Positions 1-8,994 of a DNA stretch of 64,000 nucleotides are shown here, one piece after another. Source of the stretch: Deltaproteobacteria bacterium (GTDB taxonomy: Bacteria > Myxococcota > Myxococcia > Myxococcales > 40CM-4-68-19); assembly GCA_005879535.1 (NCBI GenBank), contig VBKI01000065.1, positions 89,001 through 153,000 of the forward strand. The letters run 5' to 3'. Position 1 is the stretch's first letter. Every line of letters begins with the position of its first letter. The notes under the pieces were generated by a model, which worked only from the letters and a program-made list of their open reading frames with translations, did no database searches and was not told the DNA's origin. Position numbers and translations under genes: made by a program.

Positions 1-2
1 CG

Positions 3-662
3 GTCAAGCTGCCACAGGGATGGATCTCCTCGGAGCCCCTTTCGAAGACGATCGCCCCGGCGTTGCACGGCGATACGATCCGCAACGATTTCACGGTGAT
101 GGCGCGGCGAGTGCTGCGGGGGAGGCTGATGCTCGCCGGCGCGCCGCTCGCCGATGCGCAGGTCACGGCCGGGACCATCGCCGGTTCCACCGACGGCCAG
201 GGATGGTTCGTGCTCGATCATCTTCCACCGGGCGTGATCGAGGTGAAGGTCGACGCGCCACCGCTTGCTGGCCGCGTCGAGCTGCCGGCGGCGCCCTGCG
301 ACCTCTCTCGCGACGTGACGCTCTTCGCACCGGATTTTGCCACCTTGCAACTCGAACGCGTGCCCCAGGGTGGCGCGGAGCGGACCATCGCGGACTGGCT
401 GTCCTCGAAACGGCTCGGGGAGCAGGACGCGGCGCGGCTCGAGCGGCTCGCAGCGCTGGTCGCTCTCGCGCCCGACTTCCGGCTGACCATGGTCGTCCCA
501 CCCCGTGAAGTCCCGTCCGGAGCGAGGGCCGCGGCGCTGCTGCAGCGCTATCTCACGGGGCCGGCGCTGGTCCCCCGCGAACGGCTGATCTTCGCCGTCG
601 CGGAATTCGCAAGACCCGGGCATCTGGGGCTAATCTTGACGAGACTCCAGGAGCCCCGTTGA
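3..662 (+). CDS. Carboxypeptidase-regulatory-like domain protein, 5' end outside window
   Basis: The reading frame is open to the left edge, so the true start lies outside the window and the visible 219 residues are the C-terminal part. Seen: a stretch near visible residues 45-110 (LMLAGAPLADAQVTAG, then STDGQGWFVLDHLPPG) resembles the beta-sandwich of carboxypeptidase-regulatory-like domains, which often decorate secreted or periplasmic proteins. The last 80 residues (APDFRLTMVVPP, then LLQRYLTG and RERLIFAV) have a spacing loosely like an OmpA-type peptidoglycan-binding fold, but the match is too weak to call. The stop overlaps the TTG start of the next gene by 4 bases, so the two are probably cotranscribed and translationally coupled. 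Function unknown. Confidence 0.6.
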   Translation, partial: VKLPQGWISSEPLSKTIAPALHGDTIRNDFTVMARRVLRGRLMLAGAPLADAQVTAGTIAGSTDGQGWFVLDHLPPGVIEVKVDAPPLAGRVELPAAPCDLSRDVTLFAPDFATLQLERVPQGGAERTIADWLSSKRLGEQDAARLERLAALVALAPDFRLTMVVPPREVPSGARAAALLQRYLTGPALVPRERLIFAVAEFARPGHLGLILTRLQEPR

Positions 663-2506
663 CCGCATCGGTCGCGTCGTTTCTCGCGCAGGCGCAGAAG
701 AAGGGCGCGGAGCCCTCGGCGGCCCTCTCCGGCGCGTTGCTGCTCGCGGCCGTCCGGCTCTCGGAAAGCAAGATGCAGGCAGTGAGGCCGTACCAGCTTC
801 TCGTCGACGACGACGGCGCGCTCGATCTGCTCACCGGCGATCCTCCTACGGGTGACGGATATGCAGCGCCGGAGCTGCGCAACGGCGCCGTGCTGCCCGA
901 GGATCCGCGGGTGCTGGTGTACGCCGTGGGCGCTCTCGGCTACGAGCTGAGCACACTGACGCCGCCGCGGGTCGGCCAGGGGAAAAGCGCCGAGCTGACC
1001 GGGCCGCTGGCTCCGGTGATCCGCAAGGCGATGTCCGAGCGGCAGCAGCGCTACAAGTCGCTCGGCGACATGGCGCGGGCCATCGAGCGGATCCAGCGCC
1101 GCCCCTCGCGCGAGGAGGAGCGGCTCATCCTCGCTGCCATCGCGGCCAGCACGCCGCTACCGCCGGCGCAGAAGCTGGCGAAGATCGAGCTCGGAAGGAC
1201 CGCCTCGCCCGACGATGTCCAGCAGGCGCCCGTGGCGGCGACGGAGCCGCAGCCGGTCTTCACGCAGGTCTGGGACCCGCTCGAGCCGCAGGCGCAACCC
1301 GCGCTCGCGGCGCCACCGCCGGTGGAGCAGCGGCCTGATCCGGCGCCGGCGCCCGATTCCCTGCGCGCCGAGCTGGACGCGGAAAAGAGGGCGCGGCGGG
1401 ACCTGACCACGGTGATCGAGTCGCGGAACCAGGACCTGGCCCAGCTCGGGATGCGCCTCGCCCTTCTCGAGGAGCAGGTCCGCTCCTCGCTGCCGCCGCC
1501 GCTTTCCCCTGCTGCGTCGCTTGCCCGCGACGTCATGCAGCTTCTGGAGCAGCGGCGTTTCGCCGAGGCGGAGCGGGTGCTGCTGGATTCGCGCGTCCAC
1601 GGCGACGCCGTGCTTCAGTTCGCCCTTGCTCAGACGCTTTCCGCGTTGCCCGATCCCGACGGTTCGCGACTCTCGCGCGCGGAGACCGCCTTCCGCCGGG
1701 CGGCCGAACTCGATGCGACGTGGGCGCAGCCGAGAGCGCGGCTCGGCGCCTTGCTCTGGCGGCAGGGGAAGCGGGCAGAAGCGCGTACGCAGTTCGATGC
1801 CGCGTTGAAGCTCGATCCCACGTGCCCCGAAGCCTTGGCTGTCCTCTCCGCTCCTCGTCCACGAGCGCCCGCATTCGCGGTCTCGGCCGCGGTCAGCGTC
1901 CTCGCAGCGGCGGCGGTGGTCCTCGCCTTCCGCCCATCCCAGCGCGCCAAAGCGCCGAGCGACGCTCCGGCGATTTCGGCGGCGTCCGTTGCGCCGGCGC
2001 CGCAGGCCCCACGCCCGACGGCAGCTCCGGCATCGCGGCCCCCGGCAGCGGCGGCGGTGGCGCTCCGGCTCCCCGAACCCTCGCCGGTCGCGGCGACTGC
2101 GCCTCCACCGAGGCCCACAACTGCACCTGCGCCCGCGCCGAAGACCCAATCGCGGACCGCTGACCGCACACCCGAACCCGACGTCGAACGCGAACCGGAA
2201 CCAGCACCCCGCACGGAACCCCGGAAGAAGAAGGTCGCCGCAGCCTCCGGAAGCAGGGCGGCAGCCGAAGCCGAGTCTGCACGCGGCGACAAGTCGCTGC
2301 GCGCGTTCGATACGAAAGGCGCCGAGACCGCCTTCGCCGCTGCGCTGCAGCTCGACCCGACGCTCCCTTCCGCGCACCGCGGCATGGGCATGGTCTACGT
2401 CCTCCTCGGCCGCAACAGCGAAGCGAAATCGGAGTACTCGCGGTATCTCCAGCTCGCCCCGGACGCTCCCGACAGAGAGCAGATCGCGCGCCTTCTCGCG
2501 CGGTAA
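659..2506 (+). CDS. Pseudokinase-TPR single-pass membrane protein
   Basis: 615 residues from a TTG codon overlapping the previous stop. Domains seen in order: residues about 60-165 resemble the C-lobe of a bacterial Ser/Thr kinase (YAAPEL, DPRVLVYAVGALGYEL, a C-terminal RYKSLGDMARAIERI helix). No N-lobe, no catalytic HRD loop and no DFG motif can be found, so it should be inactive as a kinase. A charged coiled coil lies near 235-280, TPR-like repeats at about 285-400, one membrane segment at about 403-425, an Ala/Pro-rich linker at about 430-530, and a C-terminal TPR pair at 545-615. Kinase-TPR combinations are common in myxobacteria. Inference: a scaffold or signalling adaptor with TPRs on both sides of the membrane. 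Function not known. Confidence 0.65.
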   Translation: MTASVASFLAQAQKKGAEPSAALSGALLLAAVRLSESKMQAVRPYQLLVDDDGALDLLTGDPPTGDGYAAPELRNGAVLPEDPRVLVYAVGALGYELSTLTPPRVGQGKSAELTGPLAPVIRKAMSERQQRYKSLGDMARAIERIQRRPSREEERLILAAIAASTPLPPAQKLAKIELGRTASPDDVQQAPVAATEPQPVFTQVWDPLEPQAQPALAAPPPVEQRPDPAPAPDSLRAELDAEKRARRDLTTVIESRNQDLAQLGMRLALLEEQVRSSLPPPLSPAASLARDVMQLLEQRRFAEAERVLLDSRVHGDAVLQFALAQTLSALPDPDGSRLSRAETAFRRAAELDATWAQPRARLGALLWRQGKRAEARTQFDAALKLDPTCPEALAVLSAPRPRAPAFAVSAAVSVLAAAAVVLAFRPSQRAKAPSDAPAISAASVAPAPQAPRPTAAPASRPPAAAAVALRLPEPSPVAATAPPPRPTTAPAPAPKTQSRTADRTPEPDVEREPEPAPRTEPRKKKVAAASGSRAAAEAESARGDKSLRAFDTKGAETAFAAALQLDPTLPSAHRGMGMVYVLLGRNSEAKSEYSRYLQLAPDAPDREQIARLLAR

Positions 2507-2522
2507 TACACTCCGCGTTTCC

Positions 2523-4307
2523 ATGAACGCGTACACCTTCCGAATCCAGCAGCCCGAGGTCCGCCGCGTGGAGGTGGAGCTGCAGGTCGAATCGCGCGGA
2601 GCCGACGCGCTCGACGTGCGCCTGCCGGTCTGGACGCCAGGGAGCTATCTCGTCCGCGAACACCAGCGGCACGTCGACGGCCTGCGGGCATCGGGGGACG
2701 GGCGCGAGCTTTCGGTGGAGAAGATCGACAAGCACACCTGGCGCGTCGGGACGGGTGCCGCGCCGACGGTACGCATCTCGTACCGCCTGCACTGCTTCGA
2801 GCTGACGGTGCGGACGAACCACGTGGACGCCACGCACGCGTTCCTGAATCCGAGCGCCGCGGCTGCGTTCGTCGTCGGACGCGAAAGCGAGCCGTGCGCG
2901 GTGCGGCTGCAGCTGCCGGCGGGGTGGCGCGCCTGGAACGCGCTCCCCTTCGAGGACGGCGCGTTCAAGGCGCAGGACTACGACGAGCTCGCCGACAGCC
3001 CGTTCGAGTGCGGGGCGGAGGGGTCGCATTCCGCCCATCCCTTCGTCGCCCAGGGCGTCCAGCACGAGCTCGTGGTGTGGGGACGCGGCGACTTCGATGC
3101 CCGCCGCGTGGTGCCCGATCTGGTGAAGATCGTCGACGCCGAAGCGGCGATCTTCGGAGGGCTCCCTTATTCCGACCGCTACCTCTTCATCCTCCATCTC
3201 AACGACAAGGCGCGCGGCGGTCTCGAGCATCGCCGCAGCTGCGCGCTGATCGTCCCTCGCTTCTCCTTCGTGCAGAAGAATGCGTACGAGGACTTCCTGC
3301 TGCTGGTGGCCCACGAGTTCTTCCACCTCTGGAATGTGAAGCGCGTGCGGCCTTCGGCGTTCACGCCGTACGACTGGACGCGCGAGAACCACACCCGCCT
3401 GCTCTGGGCGATGGAGGGATTGACCTCGACGTACGAAGTCTTCGCCCTTCTCCGCGCGAAGCTGATCACGCCGCAGCGCTTCCTCGAGATCTGGGCCGAG
3501 CGCAACACCCAGCTCCTGCGCACGCCGGGCCGCCTGCGCACCTCACTCGCGCAGGCGTCGTTCGACGCCTGGATCAAGCACTATCGGCCGGACGAGAGCA
3601 CCGCGAACACCACCGTCTCGTACTACCTGAAAGGGAGCATCGTCGGATTCCTGCTCGATCTCGAGCTGCGCCGGCGCAGCGGGGGTACCCGATCGCTCGA
3701 CGACCTCGTGCGCGCCCTGTTCGAGAAGCACGGCCGCCCTCCCGGCCTTCCCGAAGACGGAGTGGAGAAGGCGGCCATCGAGCTGATCGGGGATAGGACG
3801 CTCCACGAGTGGTTCGAGCGTGCGGTGTACTCGACGCAGGAACTGCAGCTCGAGGAGGCGCTTTCCGGAGTAGGGATCCAGGCGATGATGGCGCCGGCCT
3901 CGGGCGCCGACGACAAGGGCGGCGCAGAGGGGGGGCCGGAAAAAGGGTCCGTCGCCGACGCGCGCCCGCGCAGTTGGCTGGGTGCGACGTTTCGGGAGAA
4001 GGGCAGCGCGTTGGAGATCACCTCGGTTGCGGAAGGCTCGCCCGCGCAAGCCGCGGGCTTGGCCGCGGGCGACGAAATTGCCGCTGCCGACGGGTTCCGC
4101 ACCGACTTGAAGCAGCGGCTCGGCCGGACGCAGCCGGGGCAGACGCTGCGCTTGTCGCTCTTCCGGATGGACGAGCTTCTCGAAGTGGGCTTGCAGGTCG
4201 CCGCACCGCCGCGCGACACGGTCACGTTCAAGCCGGATCCGAAGGCGACTTCCGAGCAGCTCGCCGCGAGGGAGCGCTGGCTGGGCGCTCGCTGGCCCGA
4301 CGAGTGA
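2523..4307 (+). CDS. M61 family metallopeptidase with PDZ domain
   Basis: 594 residues from ATG 2523. M61 (glycyl aminopeptidase) enzymes are zinc peptidases removing N-terminal Gly or Ala. Seen: an N-terminal beta-rich domain (VWTPGSYLVREHQRHV is typical of the family), the zinc site HEFFH at about residues 263-267 followed by LWNVKRVRP, and a C-terminal PDZ domain at about 483-560 (GSPAQAAGLAAGDEI). There is no obvious signal peptide, so it is probably cytosolic. The frame is open far upstream, but that part overlaps the previous gene in a shadow frame, so ATG 2523 is preferred. It lies 16 bases after the pseudokinase-TPR gene on the same strand. Confidence 0.9.
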   Translation: MNAYTFRIQQPEVRRVEVELQVESRGADALDVRLPVWTPGSYLVREHQRHVDGLRASGDGRELSVEKIDKHTWRVGTGAAPTVRISYRLHCFELTVRTNHVDATHAFLNPSAAAAFVVGRESEPCAVRLQLPAGWRAWNALPFEDGAFKAQDYDELADSPFECGAEGSHSAHPFVAQGVQHELVVWGRGDFDARRVVPDLVKIVDAEAAIFGGLPYSDRYLFILHLNDKARGGLEHRRSCALIVPRFSFVQKNAYEDFLLLVAHEFFHLWNVKRVRPSAFTPYDWTRENHTRLLWAMEGLTSTYEVFALLRAKLITPQRFLEIWAERNTQLLRTPGRLRTSLAQASFDAWIKHYRPDESTANTTVSYYLKGSIVGFLLDLELRRRSGGTRSLDDLVRALFEKHGRPPGLPEDGVEKAAIELIGDRTLHEWFERAVYSTQELQLEEALSGVGIQAMMAPASGADDKGGAEGGPEKGSVADARPRSWLGATFREKGSALEITSVAEGSPAQAAGLAAGDEIAAADGFRTDLKQRLGRTQPGQTLRLSLFRMDELLEVGLQVAAPPRDTVTFKPDPKATSEQLAARERWLGARWPDE

Positions 4308-4343
4308 TTGCGCGCCGCGCCGCCCGCAGGTAAACACCCGCGC

Positions 4344-4973
4344 GTGCGGGTCACGGAGATCTTCTACAGCATCCAGGGGGAATCGACGCTCGCGGGAGAG
4401 CCCACGGTCTTCGTGCGCTTTACCGGCTGCGACCTGAGATGCCAGTACTGCGATACCGAGTACGCCTTCTACGGCGGGCGTCCGATGTCGCGCGCCGAGA
4501 TTTTGGCGGAGGTCACGCGGTACCCGGCGCGCTTCGTCTGCCTGACGGGCGGCGAACCGACGCTGCAGAAGGAGCTGCCCGAGCTCGCGCAGGATTTGCT
4601 CGACCGCGGATACCAGGTGTCGTTGGAGACGCACGGCCAGCGGCCGCTGGGCGCGGTGCCGCGGGGAGTGCGCAAGATCGTCGACCTGAAGACGCCCGGC
4701 TCCGCGGAGCCGCACACGGAGTTCGGCGTCTTTCGCGAGCTGTCGCCCGGCGACGAGGTGAAGGTCGTGGTCTGCTCGCGGGACGACTTCGAGTGGGCGG
4801 TCCGCAAGCTCGACGAGCTGGAGGTGTGGGGCAAGGTCCCGGTGCTGTTCTCGCCCTCGTACGGCCGGGTTGCGCCGGCCGACCTCGCCGCCTGGGTGCT
4901 CGGGAGCGGGAAGCCCGGCCGGCTGCAGCTGCAGCTGCACAAGGTGATCTGGGGCGAGAAGAGGGGCGTCTAG
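4344..4973 (+). CDS. queE: 7-carboxy-7-deazaguanine synthase
   Basis: Radical SAM enzyme that contracts 6-carboxytetrahydropterin to 7-carboxy-7-deazaguanine in queuosine/preQ0 synthesis. Seen from GTG 4344: the family N-terminus VTEIFYSIQGES, the iron-sulfur motif C29-x3-C33-x2-C36 (GCDLRCQYCD), and the TGGEP motif. At about 209 residues it has normal length. A TTG at 4308 directly after the M61 stop would add 12 residues of non-family sequence, so the GTG is preferred. It is followed without a gap by the PhzF-like frame and then folE2, whose product supplies an earlier step of the same pathway; queD lies at 12166. Confidence 0.93.
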   Translation: MRVTEIFYSIQGESTLAGEPTVFVRFTGCDLRCQYCDTEYAFYGGRPMSRAEILAEVTRYPARFVCLTGGEPTLQKELPELAQDLLDRGYQVSLETHGQRPLGAVPRGVRKIVDLKTPGSAEPHTEFGVFRELSPGDEVKVVVCSRDDFEWAVRKLDELEVWGKVPVLFSPSYGRVAPADLAAWVLGSGKPGRLQLQLHKVIWGEKRGV

Positions 4974-5830
4974 ATGCGCAGGCCATGCTACGTCGTCGAT
5001 TCGTTCGCAGCACAGGCGCTGGCGGGAAACCCGGCCGGCGTCCTGCTCGACGGTGCGGACCTCGACTCCAGGTCGATGCAGCGCATCGCCGGCGAGCTGA
5101 AGCACAGCGAGACTGCGTTTCCGCTTCCGGCGCGAGAGCCGACGGCGGCCCTGCATCTGCGCTGGTTCACGCCGGAATCGGAGGTGGCGTTCTGCGGCCA
5201 CGCGACGCTGGCCGCCTTCCACGTGCTGGTGGAAGAAGCGAGGCGGATCCGCGTGCCCGACGGCGGCGTGACGCGGACCGCATTCACCTGCAAGAGCGGC
5301 AAGCTCAACGTCGAGCTTTCGCGCCGCGAAGGGAAGCTCCGCATCCTGATCGAGACGCCCGCCAGCCGATTCGAGCCGGCGTGCCCGAAGCGCTCGATCC
5401 GGAGCTGCCGCCGCAGAAGAGCGCCATCCTGGAGGGGAACCTCTACGTCAAGGTCCGGGATCGGGAGACGCTCGCTCGCTGCCGTCCCGATGCCGCGGCT
5501 CTGGAGGTGCTCGGAAAACAGCTCGGGGTCGCGGGCCTCGTCGTCTATGCGCTGCGTCCCGTGGCTGGCGTCGATGCCGCCATGCGGTGCTTCTTCCCGG
5601 GCTACGGAATCCTCGAGGATCCGGTGACGGGCAGCGCGGCCGGGCAGCTCGGCGCGCTGATCCAGCTGCTGCAGCCAGCGGAGCTGCCGCGGCGTTTCGT
5701 GTTCACGCAAGGCGACGAGATGGGGCGCCCCGGGCGCATCGACGTCGAGGTGCGTGCGGACGCAGCCAGTGTGCGGGGCTGGATCGGCGGCAACGCGGTG
5801 ACGATCCTCCGCGGGGAGCTCGAGCTGTGA
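4974..5830 (+). pseudogene. PhzF-family isomerase/epimerase, frameshifted
   Basis: The PhzF (diaminopimelate-epimerase-like) fold is split over two frames. The first part (4974 to about 5380) reads VVDSFAAQALAGNPAGV, the catalytic-Glu region KHSETAFPLP and FCGHATLAAF. The second part, in another frame from about 5381, reads VPEALDPELPPQKSA and continues to the C-terminal motif EDPVTGSAAGQLGALI, ending at 5830. Together they make about 285 residues, the usual family length. The change of frame corresponds to one missing base at about 5370-5381. It may be a real inactivating mutation or a sequence error; the flawless C-terminal half favours a recent event or an error. The start is ATG 4974 immediately after the queE stop, and the stop overlaps the folE2 GTG by 4 bases. 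Substrate unknown. Confidence 0.8.
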
Positions 5831-6651
5831 AGTCGCGCCGGGCTCCCAGGACGGAGGCGCCGCTCCGCCGCACCGTGCCCGCGCTCCGCGACGTCCACAG
5901 CGAAAGGGACTCGCGCAGGCTTGCGCTCGATCGGGCGGGGGTGAAGGGCCTGCGCTATCCGATCTGCGTGCTCGATCGGGCCTGCGGCGTCCAGCACACC
6001 GTCGCCGAGATCGACATGAGCGTATCGGTCCCGCACAAGCGCAAGGGCGCGCACATGAGCCGCTTCGTCGAGCTGCTCAACCGGCACCGGCGCGAGATCG
6101 ACATCCGCAAGTTTCGCGGCCTCTGCGCGGAGCTGCGCCGCGACCACGACGCGGACGCCGCGCACGTGCAGGTCCGGTTTCCGTACTTCATCGAGAAGAA
6201 AGCCCCGGTGACGGGCGCGGTAGGCCTTCTCGACTACTCCTGCACCTTCGGTGCGAGCGTCACGCGCGACGACTACGACCTCTGGGTGGCGCTCGAGGTT
6301 CCCGTCACCACTCTCTGCCCGTGCAGCAAGGCGATCAGCGCGCACGGTGCTCACAACCAGCGCAGCCTGGTGGCCGTCCGGGTCTGGTTCGAGAAGTTCT
6401 TCTGGATCGAGGACCTGATCGCGCTGGTGGAGGAGTCGGCGAGCTGCGATCTGTACGCGCTGCTCAAGCGGCCCGACGAGAAGTACGTGACCGAGCGCGC
6501 CTGGGAGCGTCCGCGCTTCGTCGAGGATCTGGTCCGCGAAGTGGGAACGAGGCTGCGCCGCGACCCGAACTTCACCCGTTGGGAAGTGGAGGCGGAGAGC
6601 TTCGAGTCGATCCACGCCCACAGCGCCTACGCCGCGCTGAAACATCCTTGA
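5827..6651 (+). CDS. folE2: GTP cyclohydrolase FolE2 (type IB)
   Basis: Converts GTP to 7,8-dihydroneopterin triphosphate, the first step towards folate and queuosine. 274 residues from GTG 5827, overlapping the PhzF stop (GTGA). Seen: the FolE2 pattern VSVPHKRKGAHMSRFVEL, the metal/active-site region TTLCPCSKAISAHGAHNQRS at about residues 161-180 and the conserved C-terminal SFESIHAHSAYA. The type IB enzyme is unrelated in sequence to zinc-dependent FolE and tolerates other metals, so it is often used under zinc limitation. Its place beside queE suggests it feeds 7-deazaguanine synthesis. Confidence 0.95.
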   Translation: MKSRRAPRTEAPLRRTVPALRDVHSERDSRRLALDRAGVKGLRYPICVLDRACGVQHTVAEIDMSVSVPHKRKGAHMSRFVELLNRHRREIDIRKFRGLCAELRRDHDADAAHVQVRFPYFIEKKAPVTGAVGLLDYSCTFGASVTRDDYDLWVALEVPVTTLCPCSKAISAHGAHNQRSLVAVRVWFEKFFWIEDLIALVEESASCDLYALLKRPDEKYVTERAWERPRFVEDLVREVGTRLRRDPNFTRWEVEAESFESIHAHSAYAALKHP

Positions 6652-6683
6652 CCCGATGCGGGGTTACGGGGGACGCTTCGGGC

Positions 6684-7256
6684 ATGCTGATGCTGCTTCT
6701 CGCCTCGGTCTTCCTGAACGGGGTGAACATCGACGCGCTCCGCTCGCAGAAGTTCGACAAGTGCAAGACCGTCCGCATCGACGACCGCGGCGACGTGTAC
6801 CTCGATTGTCCGGGATATCAGGTCGAGCGGCCGGCGGGCGCGGTGTCCGCGTCGACGGCGAATCCTGCCCTCGCTCCGCTGTTGCCCTCGGCGGTGGCCG
6901 CCGCGCTGACCAAGCGGTACTGGCTGGTCAGCGAGGAGAAGGACGGCGCGCAGTTCGACGTGGACGTGTTCGTGAACGCGAGGTTCATCCGGAAGATCCG
7001 CGCGGGCGAACCGCAGGTGGTGCTGGAGATCACCCGCTACCTCCATCCCGGCGCGAACAAGGTGCTCTTCGCCGCCACCAAGCGCGCGGACGCAGCGCGC
7101 AAGAGCGCGTCGCCCATCAGCTTCACCAAGCTGGTGGTTGGCGAAGGCGACGCCGGGGGAAATACGGTCACCATCGACAACCCGCTGATCGAGTCGAAAC
7201 GGACGGCGGCGGAGACCGAGAACGTGAACGAAGAGTTCACGCTTCAGGGCCGCTGA
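6684..7256 (+). CDS. Secreted protein of unknown function
   Basis: 190 residues. The short N-terminal hydrophobic stretch MLMLLLASVFLNG looks like a signal peptide, after which the protein is soluble, with a probable beta-rich region (YWLVSEEKDGAQFDVDVFVN, then VVLEITRYLHPG). Two Cys (DKCKTV and LDCPGY) could form a disulfide. I do not recognise a family. The stop shares one base with the ATG of the Tgl-like gene (TGATG), so it is probably cotranslated with it. Inference: an envelope protein linked to the same pilus-related function. Confidence 0.6.
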   Translation: MLMLLLASVFLNGVNIDALRSQKFDKCKTVRIDDRGDVYLDCPGYQVERPAGAVSASTANPALAPLLPSAVAAALTKRYWLVSEEKDGAQFDVDVFVNARFIRKIRAGEPQVVLEITRYLHPGANKVLFAATKRADAARKSASPISFTKLVVGEGDAGGNTVTIDNPLIESKRTAAETENVNEEFTLQGR

Positions 7257-8440
7257 TGCTCCAGGAGGACGCGAGCCAGACGCACGTCCCGGCCGAGCCG
7301 CAGCTCATCGCCGCCCTCTATGTGGCGACGAACCAGCCCGTGGTCCAGCCCATCGGGCGGCCGGCGCAGGCGGCACAGGCGGCGGTCGTGGCCGTCCGGG
7401 AAGGGGCGACCTTCCACGTGATCGTGGCGCTGACCCTGGCCGAGAGCGGCGAGAACGTCATCTACACCGGCGAGCCGGTGGCGCAGCAAGACGTGCAGCA
7501 GGCGCTGGAAGAAGCGCTCAACTTCGCGGAGAGCATGGGATTCATTCTCGACGGGACGGGCTGGGCGAACCTGGACGACGAGCACCGCGCCGAGCTGCTC
7601 GAGCGAACGCCGGCGTTCTGGCCTCCGGCCGACGTGGAGGAAGGGCCGCGGGAGCGGCCGAAGTCGGACGATCCCCTGCAGGCGGTGGCGCGACTGTTCG
7701 CGGCGTTCTGCGCGCTGCTCCTCGTCTCCTGCTCCGGCATGTCCGCCGAGCAGCGCATCCAGGCGGCCGAAATCCACCAGCAGCTCGGCGACAACCTGCT
7801 GCACCAGGGCGACGCGCAGGGTGCGCTGAAGGAATATCTGATGTCGGTGGACTTCGAGGAGACGCCAGAGGCGCGCCTCGGTCTCGGCGTGATCTACACC
7901 TGGTCGCTCGGGCGGCCGCAGGACGGCGAGAGGGAGTTCAAGCGCGCGCTGGAGATGAGGCCCGACTACAGCGAGGCGATGACCAACCTGGGCGCGCTGT
8001 ACATCCAGAAGGGTCGCTTCGCCGAGGCGGTGCCTCCGCTGGACAAGGCGGCGCGCGATCCGCTCTACAAGTCGAGGGTGCTGGCGCAAAGCAATCTTGG
8101 CTGGGCCCTGTACAAGGCGGGTCAGCCCGAGAAGGGCATCGGCGAGATCCGAGGCGCGTTGGCGGTCGCGCCCAAGTACTGCCTGGGATGGCGGCAGCTG
8201 GGGACGATCTTCTCCGAGCAGGGCAGGCTGGACGAGGCGAGCAAGTCGTTCGGGCGCTATGTCGAGGAGTGCCCCGACGTGGGCGACGCGCATCTGCTCC
8301 TGGGGAAGGTGCTCGCACGGCAGCAGCGGGCGAAGGAGGCGCGGCTCGAGTTCGAACGCTGCGCAATCGCGAAGGACGAGCGGGACAAGCCGGTGGCTTC
8401 GGAGTGTGCGCGGTTCCTCAAGGAGCTCGGCACGCCCTGA
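7256..8440 (+). CDS. Tgl-like TPR lipoprotein with an extra N-terminal domain
   Basis: 394 residues from ATG 7256. The C-terminal 240 residues are tandem TPRs (AEIHQQLGDNLLHQGDAQGALKEYL and following) preceded by a lipoprotein signal ending in the lipobox LVSC, and resemble Tgl/PilF, the outer-membrane pilotins needed for type IV pilus secretin assembly in myxobacteria and pseudomonads. The first 140 residues are a separate soluble domain with no family I recognise. The lipobox therefore sits about 160 residues inside the frame, where it could not act as a signal peptide. An in-frame GTG at 7685 would give MARLFAAFCALLLVSC, a complete lipoprotein signal, so the pilotin may be translated separately from this internal start. 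Confidence 0.7.
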   Translation: MLQEDASQTHVPAEPQLIAALYVATNQPVVQPIGRPAQAAQAAVVAVREGATFHVIVALTLAESGENVIYTGEPVAQQDVQQALEEALNFAESMGFILDGTGWANLDDEHRAELLERTPAFWPPADVEEGPRERPKSDDPLQAVARLFAAFCALLLVSCSGMSAEQRIQAAEIHQQLGDNLLHQGDAQGALKEYLMSVDFEETPEARLGLGVIYTWSLGRPQDGEREFKRALEMRPDYSEAMTNLGALYIQKGRFAEAVPPLDKAARDPLYKSRVLAQSNLGWALYKAGQPEKGIGEIRGALAVAPKYCLGWRQLGTIFSEQGRLDEASKSFGRYVEECPDVGDAHLLLGKVLARQQRAKEARLEFERCAIAKDERDKPVASECARFLKELGTP

Positions 8441-8472
8441 CACCGCTCGCTTCGCGGTGGTAGATTCCGTCC

Positions 8473-8991
8473 ATGGACCTTTTCGGGATGTTGTCGGGCA
8501 CGCCGGCGATCCTGGCGCGCATCGCGGCGCAGGTGCCGGCGGAGCTGGTGCGCGTCCGCAGTGGACCGTTCGCGCTCGTCGAGCACGTCTGGCACATGGC
8601 AGATCTGGAACGCGAGTTCGCCGAGCGGATCCGGCGCCTGCTCGGCGAGGCGGATCCGTTCTTGCCCGATTTCGACGGAGAGCGCGTTGCGAAGGAGCGG
8701 CAGTACCTCACGCTCGACCTCGCGGCGGGCCTCACGGCGTTTGCGGCCGCGCGGGAGGAGACGTTGCGATTCCTGGGTGCTGTTGCGTCCGAGGCATGGG
8801 CCCGTTGCGGGCGGCAGGAAGGGGTCGGCGCCGTCTCGCTCGCCGAGATGCCGGGGCGGATCGTCGATCACGACCGTGCGCACCTGAACGAGATCTCCGA
8901 CCTGCTCGCGGATCTGGTGCCGGCGCACCCGATGATCGCCGAGCTGCGAGCCCTGGCGCAGGGCGGGCCGAAGAGCTCGAAGGCCGCCTGA
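8473..8991 (+). CDS. DinB-like four-helix metal-binding protein
   Basis: 172 residues from ATG 8473. Seen: HVWHMADLE near residues 38-46 and DHDRAHLNEI near 138-147, the spaced His residues that bind a metal in the DinB/YfiT superfamily, with helices between. Members include thiol-dependent transferases, but most have no known substrate. It lies 32 bases after the Tgl-like gene and 3 bases before recO, on the same strand, so it may share their transcript. Specific reaction unknown. Confidence 0.7.
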   Translation: MDLFGMLSGTPAILARIAAQVPAELVRVRSGPFALVEHVWHMADLEREFAERIRRLLGEADPFLPDFDGERVAKERQYLTLDLAAGLTAFAAAREETLRFLGAVASEAWARCGRQEGVGAVSLAEMPGRIVDHDRAHLNEISDLLADLVPAHPMIAELRALAQGGPKSSKAA

Positions 8992-8994
8992 TCG

